A stretch of DNA of 64,000 nucleotides from the NCBI GenBank assembly GCA_023419315.1, contig JAEZYE010000015.1, forward strand, positions 1-64,000. The letters are read 5' to 3'. The position numbers were made by a program, and so were the translations under genes. Origin of the DNA: Pseudomonadota bacterium. GTDB lineage: Bacteria; Pseudomonadota; Gammaproteobacteria; Xanthomonadales; Xanthomonadaceae. Under the pieces are notes generated by a model. That model was not told the DNA's origin and searched no databases. It saw only the letters and a list, made by a program, of their open reading frames with translations. Of the stretch, positions 9,001-17,095 are shown piece by piece. Numbering within the stretch: the stretch's first letter is position 1; the number at the start of each line of letters is the position of its first letter.

Positions 9001-12000
9001 ATGCGCCGGCCGAGCCCGCCCATCTGGATTACGCCGTCGAAGCGCCGCCCAGTCCCCTGGTGTCGGGAGGCGTCACCTATTTCGATGTCGCGTACAGCTA
9101 CAAGGTGCGTGGACGCGAGGAAACCGAGCAGGCCGGCACCACGGCGTCCGAGGCCGCCGCGCAGGGCGATGCCGCGCCGGCGATCGCGCCTGCGACCGAC
9201 ACGGTGCCCGGAAGCAGCGGCCTGACGCTGTCGCTGGAACCGATGGAACGCACGCCGGAAGAAGCGCCGCTGGCCGTCGATGCCGCACCGGGTGCCAGCG
9301 ATGACGTGCTCGTGATCGAGGAAATCGTGCTCGACGACACGCTGTCGCCGGCGGACGCCGATGACGCAGCGCCGCCTGCCGCCACATCGGACGCGGCGGA
9401 TGCGTTCGTGTTCGATACGGCCGATGCCGGGACCGACGCCACCGCGCTGGAATTCGAATCGCCGGTCGAAGCCGACGCTGTCGAATCCGCTCCGACGGCG
9501 GATGTGGATGCGGGCGTGAGTGTCGAAGCGCGTGATGGCTTCGTCGCCATCGAAACCATCGCGCTGCAGATCACCGATCCCGCGACGCTGCAGGACGCGA
9601 CGCCGACCCCGCCCGATCCCGCCACTCCGGTGTTCTGGACAGAAGCGGAAGCGGAGCCGGAATCCCGCAATGTCGCCGACGCACCTTCCGGCCAGCCGAT
9701 CCCCGAATGGGACCCGGTGGCCGCGGAGACTGCAGACGCCGACGAAGCTGCGGTCCAGGCCGATGCAGCGCAGGATTCCGCGCCTGAAGCCGCGCCCGGA
9801 TTCGAAGCCGAGCTGGAACCGCAGGCCGACGGCATCGAAACGCCGGTCGCGGAATCCGACATCGCATCGACTGCATGGGATATCGAACCCGAAGTGGCAT
9901 CGGACGATACCGCTCCTGTCGAAGCCGCGGACGAAGTGGAAGCGTCGGCGGACGGCACCGAGATCATCGAAGTCGCGGACGCCGGTCAGGCGCCTGCACT
10001 CGACACCGAAAGCGACGTGAGCGTGCCCGCCGAACCGGCTGACTCGAGCGAAGACGTCGAGGCAATCGAAGCCATCGCGCCGATCGCCGAAGCGCCGGAA
10101 GCCCCGACGGCCGAAGCCACCGAAGCCACCGAAGTCGAGATCGCCGGACCCGCGATCGCCGCCGACGCCATCGCGTCGATCGACGGCCATGAAACCGGCG
10201 ATGCCGATCACCCGGTCGATGTCGCCACGCTGGAGGAACAGCCGGAAGACGCGCTGGATCTGGCGGGCCTGGATCTGGACCTCGTCGAGATCTTCATCGA
10301 GGAAGGCAACGACCTGCTCGATCACTCCGACGACCTGCTCGCCAAGCTGCGCGAGACGCCGGAAGATCGCGCGCTGGTCACCAGCCTGCAACGCGATCTG
10401 CACACGCTGAAGGGCGGTGCGCGCATGGCGGGCATCCACCCGGTCGGCGATCTCGGCCACGCCATCGAATCGATGCTCGAATCGATTGTCGCCCAGCGCA
10501 CCGAACTGGATTTGCGTGGCATCAAGCTGCTGGAGCGCGGCTTCGACGCCCTGCACCAGCAGCTCGAACGCGTCTCCGCGCGCCAGGCCGTGCGTGTTCC
10601 GGACGGCATGATCGCCGAGTTCAATGCGCACGCCCGCGGCGTGGAAATGCCCGAGCCGGTCGCACGTCAGCCGGATGCGCCGAAGGCGCCGGTCGCGCTG
10701 GCGCCGCTGTCGGCCCCGGTGGAAACCGAGTTCACCCAGGACGACGAATTCTTCCCGCATACCCAGCAGGAGCAGGTGCGCGTACGCGCGGATCTGCTCG
10801 ACCGCCTGGTGAACCACGCGGGCGAAGTGGCGATCTACCGCGCGCGCCTGGAACAGCAGTTGGGTGCGTTCCGCGGGGCGATGGCCGAGCTCGAACGCAC
10901 CAACACGCGTCTGCACGATCAGCTGCGCCGACTGGATCTGGAAACCGAAGCGCAGATCGTCGCGCGCTACCAGCGCGAGCAGGACCAGCAGGATGCGACG
11001 TTCGACCCGCTGGAACTGGACCGCTTCTCCACGCTGCAACAGTTGAGCCGCGCGCTGGCCGAATCGGCGGCGGACATCAGCGGCCTGCAGGGCGTGCTGG
11101 ACGATCTGGCGCGCAACTACGACAGCCTGCTGCACCAGCAGTCGCGCGTGAGCTCGGAACTGCAGGACGGCCTGATGCGTGCGCGCATGGTGCCGTTCGA
11201 AGGCATCGTGCCGCGCCTGCGCCGCGTGCTGCGGCAAGCCGCGACCGAGACCGGCAAGCAGGCGCGCCTGCTGCTGGAAGGCACGCACGGTGAAATGGAT
11301 CGCAACGTGCTGGAGCGCATGACCGCGCCGCTGGAACACCTGCTGCGCAACTCCGTCGCGCACGGCCTGGAATCGCCGGAACAGCGTACGAAGGGCGGCA
11401 AGGTCGAGGAAGGCACCGTGCGCGTCGCACTGCGCCGCGAAGGTTCGGAAATGGTGATCGAGGTCAGCGACGACGGCGCCGGCCTGAATCGCGATGCGAT
11501 CCGCGCGCGCGCAGAAAAGCGTGGCCTGTTGCAACCGGGTGCGGTGATCGATGACATCGATCTGGACCGCCTGATCCTGGAATCCGGCTTCAGCACCTAC
11601 GACAGCGTCAGCCAGCTGGCCGGACGCGGCGTCGGCATGGACGTGGTCTACAACGAAGTACGCCAGCTCGGCGGCGCGCTCGACATCCACTCGCGTCCGG
11701 GCGAAGGTGCGCAGTTCACGCTGCGCCTGCCGCAGACACTGGCGGTGACGCAGGCCGCGTTCGTGCAGATCGGCGAGACCCAGTTCGCGGTGCCGGTGGC
11801 CTCGGTCAGCGGTATCGGCCGCATCAGCCGCGAGCGCTTCGAAGCCGGCACCGGCAGCTATCACTACGGTGGCGAGGAGTACGCGCTCTACAACCTGGGC
11901 CATCTGCTCGGCCATGCGCCGGCGCGCGCCGAAGGCCAATCGCAGGTGCCGCTGCTACTGATCCGCGCCGGCGACATGCGTGCGGCGGTGGCGGTGGATC

Positions 12001-12575
12001 AGGTGCTGGGCAACCGCGAAATCGTGGTCAAGCCGGTCGGCCCGCAGATTGCGTCGATTCCCGGCATCTACGGCGCCACGATCACCGGCGACGGCAGCGT
12101 CGTGGTGATCCTGGACATCGCGCCGCTGGTGCGTCGTCACCTTGCGCAGCCGGCCTACCAGGAAGCGGCGGCAGCCACCGCCGAACAGCGCCACGTGCCG
12201 CTGGTGATGGTGGTCGACGATTCGCTGACGATGCGCAAGGTCACCAGTCGCGTGCTCGAACGCCACAACTTCGAGGTCACGGTCGCGCGCGATGGCGTGG
12301 AAGCGCTGGAACGGCTGGAAGAGCGCGTGCCGGATCTGATGCTGCTCGACATCGAAATGCCGCGCATGGACGGCTATGAACTGGCGACGGCGATGAAGGG
12401 CGACGAACGTTTCCGCGACGTGCCGATCGTGATGATCACCTCGCGTACCGGCGACAAGCATCGCCAGCGCGCGTTCGACATCGGCGTGCAGCGTTACATG
12501 GGCAAGCCGTATCAGGAGCTTGATTTGATGCGCAACGTCTACGACCTGCTGGGAATTGCCCGTGTTCGCGAGTGA
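6042..12575 (+). CDS. chpA: Multi-Hpt hybrid histidine kinase ChpA/PilL
   Basis: 2,177 residues, the CheA-type kinase of the pilus chemosensory system. Domains in order: a FimL-like N-terminal half with a degenerate Hpt (His52 in YLHQVQG); a Pro/Ala/Glu linker (about 427-585); a canonical Hpt with His638 in FHTLKGSGRLVG; an Hpt-like domain with His813 in MHTMNGAF; a very long acidic linker (about 880-1400); a second canonical Hpt with His1454 in LHTLKGGARMAG; a CheA dimerisation and HATPase region (LRNSVAHGLE, GVGMDVV); a CheW domain; and a C-terminal receiver with Asp2103 in LLDIEMPRMDG. It is 72 bp downstream of pilJ and overlaps chpB. A 1,975-codon antisense open frame over it is a GC-bias shadow. 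Confidence 0.95.
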   Translation: MSALREAMSHAVLGWVKPELDETLRLARGEIEAFVETPADTSRMRFCAGYLHQVQGTLRMVELYAPAMVAEELELLATALQEGAVTDRDEACSTLMRGAVLLPDYLERLQDGHRDIPIVLLPLLNDIRSARGATVLNESMLFPPGTQPDAGSEPSAEEIAHARSSISGRNRELLGTVGNAVKEELLRVKDALDLHLRTRENPEALGQQVGELGNVADTLGMMGLGVARDVVLQQRDALRDVAEGRREADEGTLLDIAGALLYVDASLDDQVARLGGPGNEAGADASVVESQRTVEVLAQEAIINFAAAREKFVAFIETNWNHDELADVPRLLDEVTGAMRMLELDHAGDYVTGVRRYVGNELIGKRRIPGGQQLDTLADALASLEYYLEALRERRPNREDILEITRSSLENLRYWPLPELVTEVAATPAAATPAVAAPIAQTVEEAAPDIGGAIEPVFAPSAPVNRDDATANPFDPVGFEYDESAQASPPPSTVPVDWNAVELAPESEARDEPAQVHEVDHDTAAVFADIEAAAAALRTEQPEAISPAAPNEEPAARIEPAFEPAVEAEPAAPVASPSAIPASAGGFDSDAGDIDDEIREVFLEEFDEEIVNLRQLLPVWRNQPEDLERLRPIRRVFHTLKGSGRLVGARTLGEFSWKIENMLNRVLDRTRAPSTAVIVLLEQVFEVLPQLNAALRGEAPVTADLDGLKQVADRIAGGEEAFYGDNAAASEAPQAVTFEPGATPVIADAAHEAPAPRFDHVPQAGGTPASVDAVLREILEAEVATHLDTMHAWLAASRETPQPASEMLLRAMHTMNGAFAMADVPEIIEVTAPAEQYIKRLLAVAGTPTAAGVNALSETAEAIARSVDALSSPSPRIPVFAELSARLSALRDSLPDVRAAAQTVNDHAQKTYAGALGQLAPVNDMELSAHDLSAYIDPVHVDTPLPETSDAAAAPDAPMESVESIESVVHVEAGLLAEPVVPEVHFDAPAEPAHLDYAVEAPPSPLVSGGVTYFDVAYSYKVRGREETEQAGTTASEAAAQGDAAPAIAPATDTVPGSSGLTLSLEPMERTPEEAPLAVDAAPGASDDVLVIEEIVLDDTLSPADADDAAPPAATSDAADAFVFDTADAGTDATALEFESPVEADAVESAPTADVDAGVSVEARDGFVAIETIALQITDPATLQDATPTPPDPATPVFWTEAEAEPESRNVADAPSGQPIPEWDPVAAETADADEAAVQADAAQDSAPEAAPGFEAELEPQADGIETPVAESDIASTAWDIEPEVASDDTAPVEAADEVEASADGTEIIEVADAGQAPALDTESDVSVPAEPADSSEDVEAIEAIAPIAEAPEAPTAEATEATEVEIAGPAIAADAIASIDGHETGDADHPVDVATLEEQPEDALDLAGLDLDLVEIFIEEGNDLLDHSDDLLAKLRETPEDRALVTSLQRDLHTLKGGARMAGIHPVGDLGHAIESMLESIVAQRTELDLRGIKLLERGFDALHQQLERVSARQAVRVPDGMIAEFNAHARGVEMPEPVARQPDAPKAPVALAPLSAPVETEFTQDDEFFPHTQQEQVRVRADLLDRLVNHAGEVAIYRARLEQQLGAFRGAMAELERTNTRLHDQLRRLDLETEAQIVARYQREQDQQDATFDPLELDRFSTLQQLSRALAESAADISGLQGVLDDLARNYDSLLHQQSRVSSELQDGLMRARMVPFEGIVPRLRRVLRQAATETGKQARLLLEGTHGEMDRNVLERMTAPLEHLLRNSVAHGLESPEQRTKGGKVEEGTVRVALRREGSEMVIEVSDDGAGLNRDAIRARAEKRGLLQPGAVIDDIDLDRLILESGFSTYDSVSQLAGRGVGMDVVYNEVRQLGGALDIHSRPGEGAQFTLRLPQTLAVTQAAFVQIGETQFAVPVASVSGIGRISRERFEAGTGSYHYGGEEYALYNLGHLLGHAPARAEGQSQVPLLLIRAGDMRAAVAVDQVLGNREIVVKPVGPQIASIPGIYGATITGDGSVVVILDIAPLVRRHLAQPAYQEAAAATAEQRHVPLVMVVDDSLTMRKVTSRVLERHNFEVTVARDGVEALERLEERVPDLMLLDIEMPRMDGYELATAMKGDERFRDVPIVMITSRTGDKHRQRAFDIGVQRYMGKPYQELDLMRNVYDLLGIARVRE

Positions 12576-13755
12576 CGCCCGGCGAGTGGCCCTGCTCGCG
12601 CGGCCGGGCGTCGCGCGCGAACAGTTGCGCGTGGCGTTGCACGAAGCCGGTGCGGCGATCGTGCTGGAGGATGATCCCAACGCGCTGGATGCCGCGACGC
12701 TGCGCGATGCCGCACCTGAGGTGGTGCTGGTGGCGTTGGAGCCGGCAATCGAGGACGCGCTGGAACGGCTGGAAACCGTGCTCGACGATCCCGCGCTGGT
12801 GGTGATCTTCGACGAGGCCGATCTCGCCGCCCGTCGCGAGGGCTGGGACGCGCGACGCTGGGCGCGCCATCTGTCCGCGAAGATGCATGGGCACGACGAC
12901 GTGCTGCCGCCCGGCCGTGAAGAAGAACCGTCGCTGGCGCTGGAACCCGGCCTGCCGCCGACGCCGGCTTCGTTGCACGCCGACGATCGCATCGAAAAGC
13001 ATCTGGAAGAAGCCGTCGATATCGCCTGGGAATTGCCGCAGGACGATTTCGCCCAGCGGCCGGTCCAACCGGCCGGCCAGATCGTGGATGCGGACGAGTG
13101 GCTGCGCGCCGCCGCGCCGCCTGCGCCGCCGCCGGAGCCCGAGCCGGTCCACGCGCCGCCGCCGCTGCCGGATCGCACACTGGAATTGAGCCTGGAGCCG
13201 CTGGACCCGGTGGCGAAAGCCGGTCCGCGGCCCTCCGGCGCAGTGGTCATGTTCGCCGGCATCGGCGGCCCGGACGCCGTGCGCAAGCTGCTGGCCGAAC
13301 TGCCGGCAGAGTTTCCGCGTCCGCTGATCGTCCATCTCAAGCTCGATGGCGGTCGTTACGACAACCTGGTCCGGCAGATGGCACGCGTCTCCGCGATGCC
13401 GGTGTCGTTGGCCGAGGCCGGCCATCCGGCGCTGCCGGGGCATGTGTATGTGTTGCCCGGCGATGTCAGCCTGCGACTGTCGAGCGGCGCCGTCGATTTC
13501 CACGAGGGCGGCGACCTGCGCGAGAGCATCGCGCAACTGCCGCCGCGCGACAGCGGCGTGCTGCTGCTCAGCGGCAGCGATGCGCACTGGGTCGATATCG
13601 TCTGGCCGCTGGCGCAGAAGGGCGCGTGGATCGCCGGGCAGTCGCCGGACGGTTGCTACGACCCGACCGCCTCGCACGCGCTGGCCGCGCGTGGCGGCGT
13701 GCTGGCGTCGCCGGTCGAACTGGCACACCGGCTGGGTTCGCACTGGGCGGGCTGA
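12562..13755 (+). CDS. chpB: ChpB, CheB-like protein with a degenerate methylesterase site
   Basis: 397 residues from GTG 12562, which has GGGA seven bases upstream; TTG 12556 is also possible. It overlaps the end of chpA. The N-terminal 110 residues resemble a receiver fold but show no Asp in a phospho-acceptor setting (VVLVALEPAIEDAL). After a Pro-rich linker, residues 225-395 follow the CheB methylesterase pattern, yet the nucleophile motif GASTGG is replaced by FAGIGG (about 230-235), the His region reads LIVHLKLD (about 255-262), and the Asp motif GMGxDG reads GSDAHW (about 337-342). The catalytic Ser appears missing, so I infer a pseudo-enzyme, perhaps a scaffold. Position and domain pattern argue for ChpB rather than another CheB. 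Confidence 0.8.
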   Translation: MFASDARRVALLARPGVAREQLRVALHEAGAAIVLEDDPNALDAATLRDAAPEVVLVALEPAIEDALERLETVLDDPALVVIFDEADLAARREGWDARRWARHLSAKMHGHDDVLPPGREEEPSLALEPGLPPTPASLHADDRIEKHLEEAVDIAWELPQDDFAQRPVQPAGQIVDADEWLRAAAPPAPPPEPEPVHAPPPLPDRTLELSLEPLDPVAKAGPRPSGAVVMFAGIGGPDAVRKLLAELPAEFPRPLIVHLKLDGGRYDNLVRQMARVSAMPVSLAEAGHPALPGHVYVLPGDVSLRLSSGAVDFHEGGDLRESIAQLPPRDSGVLLLSGSDAHWVDIVWPLAQKGAWIAGQSPDGCYDPTASHALAARGGVLASPVELAHRLGSHWAG

Positions 13756-13824
13756 TGGCCGCGCCCGCAATGATCGACACGGGCCGCGCCGAACGCGCGA
13801 CCCTCGCAGTTTCCGGAGGTTGAG

Positions 13825-14292
13825 ATGGCTTCGAATGACGAAATCCGCGGCGTCCTCGTGCAATCGGGCGACGACCGCCTGCTGCTGCCGAACGCCACCA
13901 TCGCCGAAGTGCTCTCGCGTGCGCCGGTGCAGCCGATCGCGGGCGCGCCGGCGTGGCTTGCCGGCCACATCGACTGGCAGGGCTGGCAGGTGCCGCTGGT
14001 CGAGTTCGCGCGCATGACCGGCCTGTCCGCCGACGCCGCCAGCGTGCAGCGCAAGATCGTGGTGCTCAAGGCGCTCGGCGGGAATCCGGATCTGCCGTAC
14101 TACGCGCTGCTCACGCCGTCCTTCCCGCGCCTGGTGTCGGTGCCACGCGACGGCCTGCTGGCCGACGCGACCGAGGAAGCATTACCGCGCGGCGTGCAGG
14201 TGCGCGTGCTGCTGGGTGATGAAGTGGCCATCCTGCCGGACCTGCAGGCGGTCGAGGAGGACATCCTCGCCGCGCTCGCCCAGGCCGCCTGA
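13825..14292 (+). CDS. chpC: CheW-like protein ChpC
   Basis: 155 residues, a second CheW domain protein in the operon. Characteristic segments are RLLLPNATIAEVL at the start, the WLAGHIDWQGWQVPLVEFAR core and a late GVQVRVLLGDEVAILPDL strand. It starts at ATG 13825 after a strong GGAGG ribosome site, 69 bp after chpB, and is the last gene of the Pil-Chp operon; rsmE converges on it 24 bp later. ChpC in relatives is proposed to link additional receptors to ChpA. PilI and ChpC differ in length and sequence, so they are not a recent duplication. Confidence 0.87.
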   Translation: MASNDEIRGVLVQSGDDRLLLPNATIAEVLSRAPVQPIAGAPAWLAGHIDWQGWQVPLVEFARMTGLSADAASVQRKIVVLKALGGNPDLPYYALLTPSFPRLVSVPRDGLLADATEEALPRGVQVRVLLGDEVAILPDLQAVEEDILAALAQAA

Positions 14293-14316
14293 TCCGGCGG
14301 CCGCGCCGGAAGCGGC

Positions 14317-15051
14317 TCAGAGATCGCCGAACCGCGCTTGCAGTGCGGCGATCGTCGCCAGGCCCGCGGTTTCGGTGCGCAGGATGCGAGGGCCCAGCCT
14401 CAGCCCGCTGAAGCCGGCGGCGCGCAACTGATCGCGATCGCGCGGCGACCAGCCGCCTTCCGGTCCGATCGCCATCACGACCTGTTTCGAAGCCGGCGCC
14501 TCCAGCGTGGCAAGCGCGTGTTCGCCGGCCGGGTCCAGGATCACGCGCAAGGCATCGGCGCGGCTTTCGCGCGCGGCGTCGGCAAGCGAGAGCGGCGCGG
14601 CGAGTTCGGGCAGCCGCGCGCGTCCACTCTGTTCGCAGGCCGACGTGATGACGCTTCGCCAGTGCGCCACGCGCTTGCCCAGGCGGTCACCCTCGAGCTT
14701 CACCTCGGTGCGCTCGGCATTGACCGGCACGATGGCGGCAACACCGAGCTCCGTTGCCTTCTGCAGGATCAGATCCATCTTTTCGCCGCGCGCGATGCCC
14801 TGCAGCAGCGTGATGTGCAGCGGCGACTCGTTGTCCACGGACTGCGCGGACAGCACGTCCACGCGGACCTCGCGCTTGCCGATGGCCGACACGCGCGCGG
14901 CGTAGTCGTGGCCATCGCCGTTGAACAGCACGCAATCGTCGCCTTCGCGCAGGCGCAACACGCGAACCAGATGGTTCGCGGCGTCTTCCGGCAGCACGAG
15001 CGCGCGCCCGGCGGCCAGCGCGGCATCGACGTGGCAACGGGTCAGGCGCAT
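14317..15051 (-). CDS. rsmE: 16S rRNA (uracil-1498-N3)-methyltransferase RsmE
   Basis: 244 residues, normal for RsmE, a SPOUT-fold S-adenosylmethionine enzyme that methylates U1498 of 16S rRNA. The N-terminal PUA-like part has the HLVRVLRLREGDD segment; the C-terminal knot carries the signatures MAIGPEGGWSPRD and LGPRILRTETAGL that build the cofactor pocket. The gene starts inside the end of bioA (10-bp overlap), indicating cotranscription and translational coupling from bioA. Confidence 0.95.
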   Translation of the reverse strand: MRLTRCHVDAALAAGRALVLPEDAANHLVRVLRLREGDDCVLFNGDGHDYAARVSAIGKREVRVDVLSAQSVDNESPLHITLLQGIARGEKMDLILQKATELGVAAIVPVNAERTEVKLEGDRLGKRVAHWRSVITSACEQSGRARLPELAAPLSLADAARESRADALRVILDPAGEHALATLEAPASKQVVMAIGPEGGWSPRDRDQLRAAGFSGLRLGPRILRTETAGLATIAALQARFGDL

Positions 15052-16478
15052 GCGGTGGCTTCCTCGATGGCGGCGCGCGTGGTGTCGGCCAGCAGCGCCA
15101 GTTGTTCGTCATCGATGCAGTAGGGCGGCATCCAGTACAGCACGTCGCCGAGTGGTCGCAGCACCACGCCGCGCGCGAGCGCCGCGCGATAGGCGCGCAG
15201 GCCGACGCGCAACGCCGGATCGAAATGGCGCGTGCGATCGCCGCCCGGCGTCAGTTCGAACGCGACAATCATGCCGGCCTGCCGCACATCCGCCACATGC
15301 GGCAGATGCGCCAGCGTGGCGGCGTGTTGCGCCATCCGCGCGGCGGTATCGCGGTTGCGCGCCAGCACGTTGTCTTCCTCGAAGATCCGCAGGCTCGCCA
15401 GGGCGGCGGCGCAGGCCAGCGGATTGCCGGTGTAGCTGTGCGAATGCAGGAACGCCCGCTCGCGCGAATCATCGAGGAAGGCGTCGTAGAGGGCCTGCGT
15501 GGCCAGCACCGCCGCCAACGGCAGGAAGCCGCCGGTCAGGCCTTTGGACAGGCACAGCAGATCCGGCATCACGCCGTCCGGTGCGGCCTGTTCGCAAGCG
15601 AACATCGTGCCCGTCCGGCCGAAACCCACCGCAATTTCATCCGCAATCAGGAACACGCCGTGCGCATCACAGAGTTCGCGCGCGCGCCGCAGATAAGCCG
15701 GGTGATGCATGCGCATGCCCCCCGCGCACTGGACGCGGGGTTCGAGGATCAGCGCACAGATTTCGCCTTCATGCCGCTGGAACAGATCCGCCAGCGCATC
15801 GGCGGCGCGCAGCGCGCAGGCTTCGTCGGTTTCGCCCGGCGCGGCCAGATAGGCATCCGGCGACGGCGTGAACAGGGCCTCGGCGAGCAACGGCGCATAG
15901 ATACGCCTGTAGAGCGGGATGTCGCCGACGGCCAGCGCACCGAGCGTTTCGCCGTGGTAGCCATTCTCCAGAGCGACGAAGCGCGTGCGCCGCAATTCGC
16001 CGCGATTGCGGAAGCAGTGGAAGGCCATCTTCAGCGCGACTTCCACGCCGGCCGATCCGTTGTCCGCGTAGAAGACCTTCGACAGCGGCGCGCGGCCGGG
16101 CTGGCGCGGCGCCAGCGCGAGCAGGCGCTCGGCCAGTTCGACCGCGGGCGGATGGCTGAATCCGGCGAGGATCACCTGTTCCAGCTGCCGCGCCTGCATG
16201 GCGATGGCGTCCGCGATGCGCGGCTCGGCATGGCCGAACAGGTTGGTCCACCAACTGCTTACCGCATCCAGCAGGCGGCGACCGTCCTGCGCGATCAGCC
16301 AGGCCCCTTCACCGCGCGCAATCGGCACCAGTGGCAACGTGCTGTCGGCACCGCTCGCACCGTTGCCGATGACGTGCTCGCGCATCTGCGTGCACGGATG
16401 CCACAGTACGGCGAGGTCGCGCGAACGCCAGAGGTCTGCCTCTGCTAGCATTCTGTTTTCATGAGTCGTTGCAGCCAT
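15042..16478 (-). CDS. bioA: Adenosylmethionine-8-amino-7-oxononanoate aminotransferase
   Basis: About 478 residues from the ATG at 16478; an internal ATG at 16451 is the alternative. This class III PLP aminotransferase converts KAPA to DAPA in biotin synthesis. Visible motifs: LWHPCTQM near the N-terminus, SSWWTNLFGH, YADNGSAGVEVALKM, the ENGYHGETLGALAVGD segment, the ADEIAVGFGRTG cofactor Asp motif and LCLSKGLTGGFLPLA with the Schiff-base Lys. A GGAGGG stands immediately before ATG 16478, closer than usual. Other bio genes are not adjacent. It is divergent from nudE, with their starts about 60 bp apart. Confidence 0.93.
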   Translation of the reverse strand: MAATTHENRMLAEADLWRSRDLAVLWHPCTQMREHVIGNGASGADSTLPLVPIARGEGAWLIAQDGRRLLDAVSSWWTNLFGHAEPRIADAIAMQARQLEQVILAGFSHPPAVELAERLLALAPRQPGRAPLSKVFYADNGSAGVEVALKMAFHCFRNRGELRRTRFVALENGYHGETLGALAVGDIPLYRRIYAPLLAEALFTPSPDAYLAAPGETDEACALRAADALADLFQRHEGEICALILEPRVQCAGGMRMHHPAYLRRARELCDAHGVFLIADEIAVGFGRTGTMFACEQAAPDGVMPDLLCLSKGLTGGFLPLAAVLATQALYDAFLDDSRERAFLHSHSYTGNPLACAAALASLRIFEEDNVLARNRDTAARMAQHAATLAHLPHVADVRQAGMIVAFELTPGGDRTRHFDPALRVGLRAYRAALARGVVLRPLGDVLYWMPPYCIDDEQLALLADTTRAAIEEATACA

Positions 16479-16540
16479 CCCTCCATGATATCGGTGTGCC
16501 TGTTGTCCCGTCGTCCGGCGCGCCCCGCGGCGGTCCACCG

Positions 16541-17095
16541 GTGAGCCGCCGTCTGCCCATCATCCACGGCATCACCCGGCGCGCCGAAGGCCCGCTGGAG
16601 CGGCATGTCGAGGAACTGGATCTGGAGTTCAGCAACGGCGAACGCCGCCGTTTCCACCGCATGCACGCCGATGGCCATGGCGCGGTGGTGGTGGTGCCGA
16701 TGATTGACGATGAAACGGTGCTGCTGGTGCGCGAATACGCGGCCGGCATGCATCGCTATGAACTGGGCCTGGTGAAGGGACGCATCGACGCGGGCGAAAC
16801 CGTCGAACAGGCCGCCGATCGGGAACTCAAGGAAGAGGCGGGCTTCGGTGCGCGCCGTATCGACGTGCTGCGCAGCCTGACCCAGGCGCCCCTGTACATG
16901 AGCCACCAGTCCTGGCTGGTGGTCGCACGAGACCTGTATCCGGAGCGTCTGCCCGGAGATGAACCCGAGGAGTTGGAAGTAGTGCCGTGGAAACTTGATG
17001 CCCTCGACCGGCTGATGCTGCGCGAGGATTTTTCCGAAGGTCGTTCGCTGGCCGCTCTTTTCATTGCCCGCGAATGGCTGCGTTCCCCGGCATGA
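16541..17095 (+). CDS. nudE: ADP compounds hydrolase NudE (Nudix)
   Basis: 184 residues from GTG 16541, chosen because the protein then begins like E. coli NudE; an ATG at 16469 would add 24 unrelated residues inside the bioA start. The Nudix box is intact, reading G-RIDAG-E-TVEQAAD-RELKEEAGFG, preceded by YELGLVKG. ELDLEFSNGERRRF and LYPERLPGDEPEEL are further NudE-like stretches. The enzyme hydrolyses ADP-ribose, NADH and Ap3A-type compounds. Its stop overlaps the first possible cysQ start (ATGA), and cysQ and mazG follow, a run of nucleotide-cleaning enzymes. Confidence 0.92.
   Translation: MSRRLPIIHGITRRAEGPLERHVEELDLEFSNGERRRFHRMHADGHGAVVVVPMIDDETVLLVREYAAGMHRYELGLVKGRIDAGETVEQAADRELKEEAGFGARRIDVLRSLTQAPLYMSHQSWLVVARDLYPERLPGDEPEELEVVPWKLDALDRLMLREDFSEGRSLAALFIAREWLRSPA

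Noticed and set aside
6012..11939. A 1,975-codon open frame on the minus strand opposite chpA
   Set aside because: It mirrors the GC-rich codon pattern of chpA, is rich in Arg/His/Gly/Phe without any domain, has no ribosome site and lies wholly antisense to a certain gene. Similar long shadows occur at 4434-5918, 51132-52694 and 58041-59540.
12562..13755. A functional CheB methylesterase
   Set aside because: The catalytic Ser motif and the Asp motif are replaced, so I describe it as CheB-like and degenerate.
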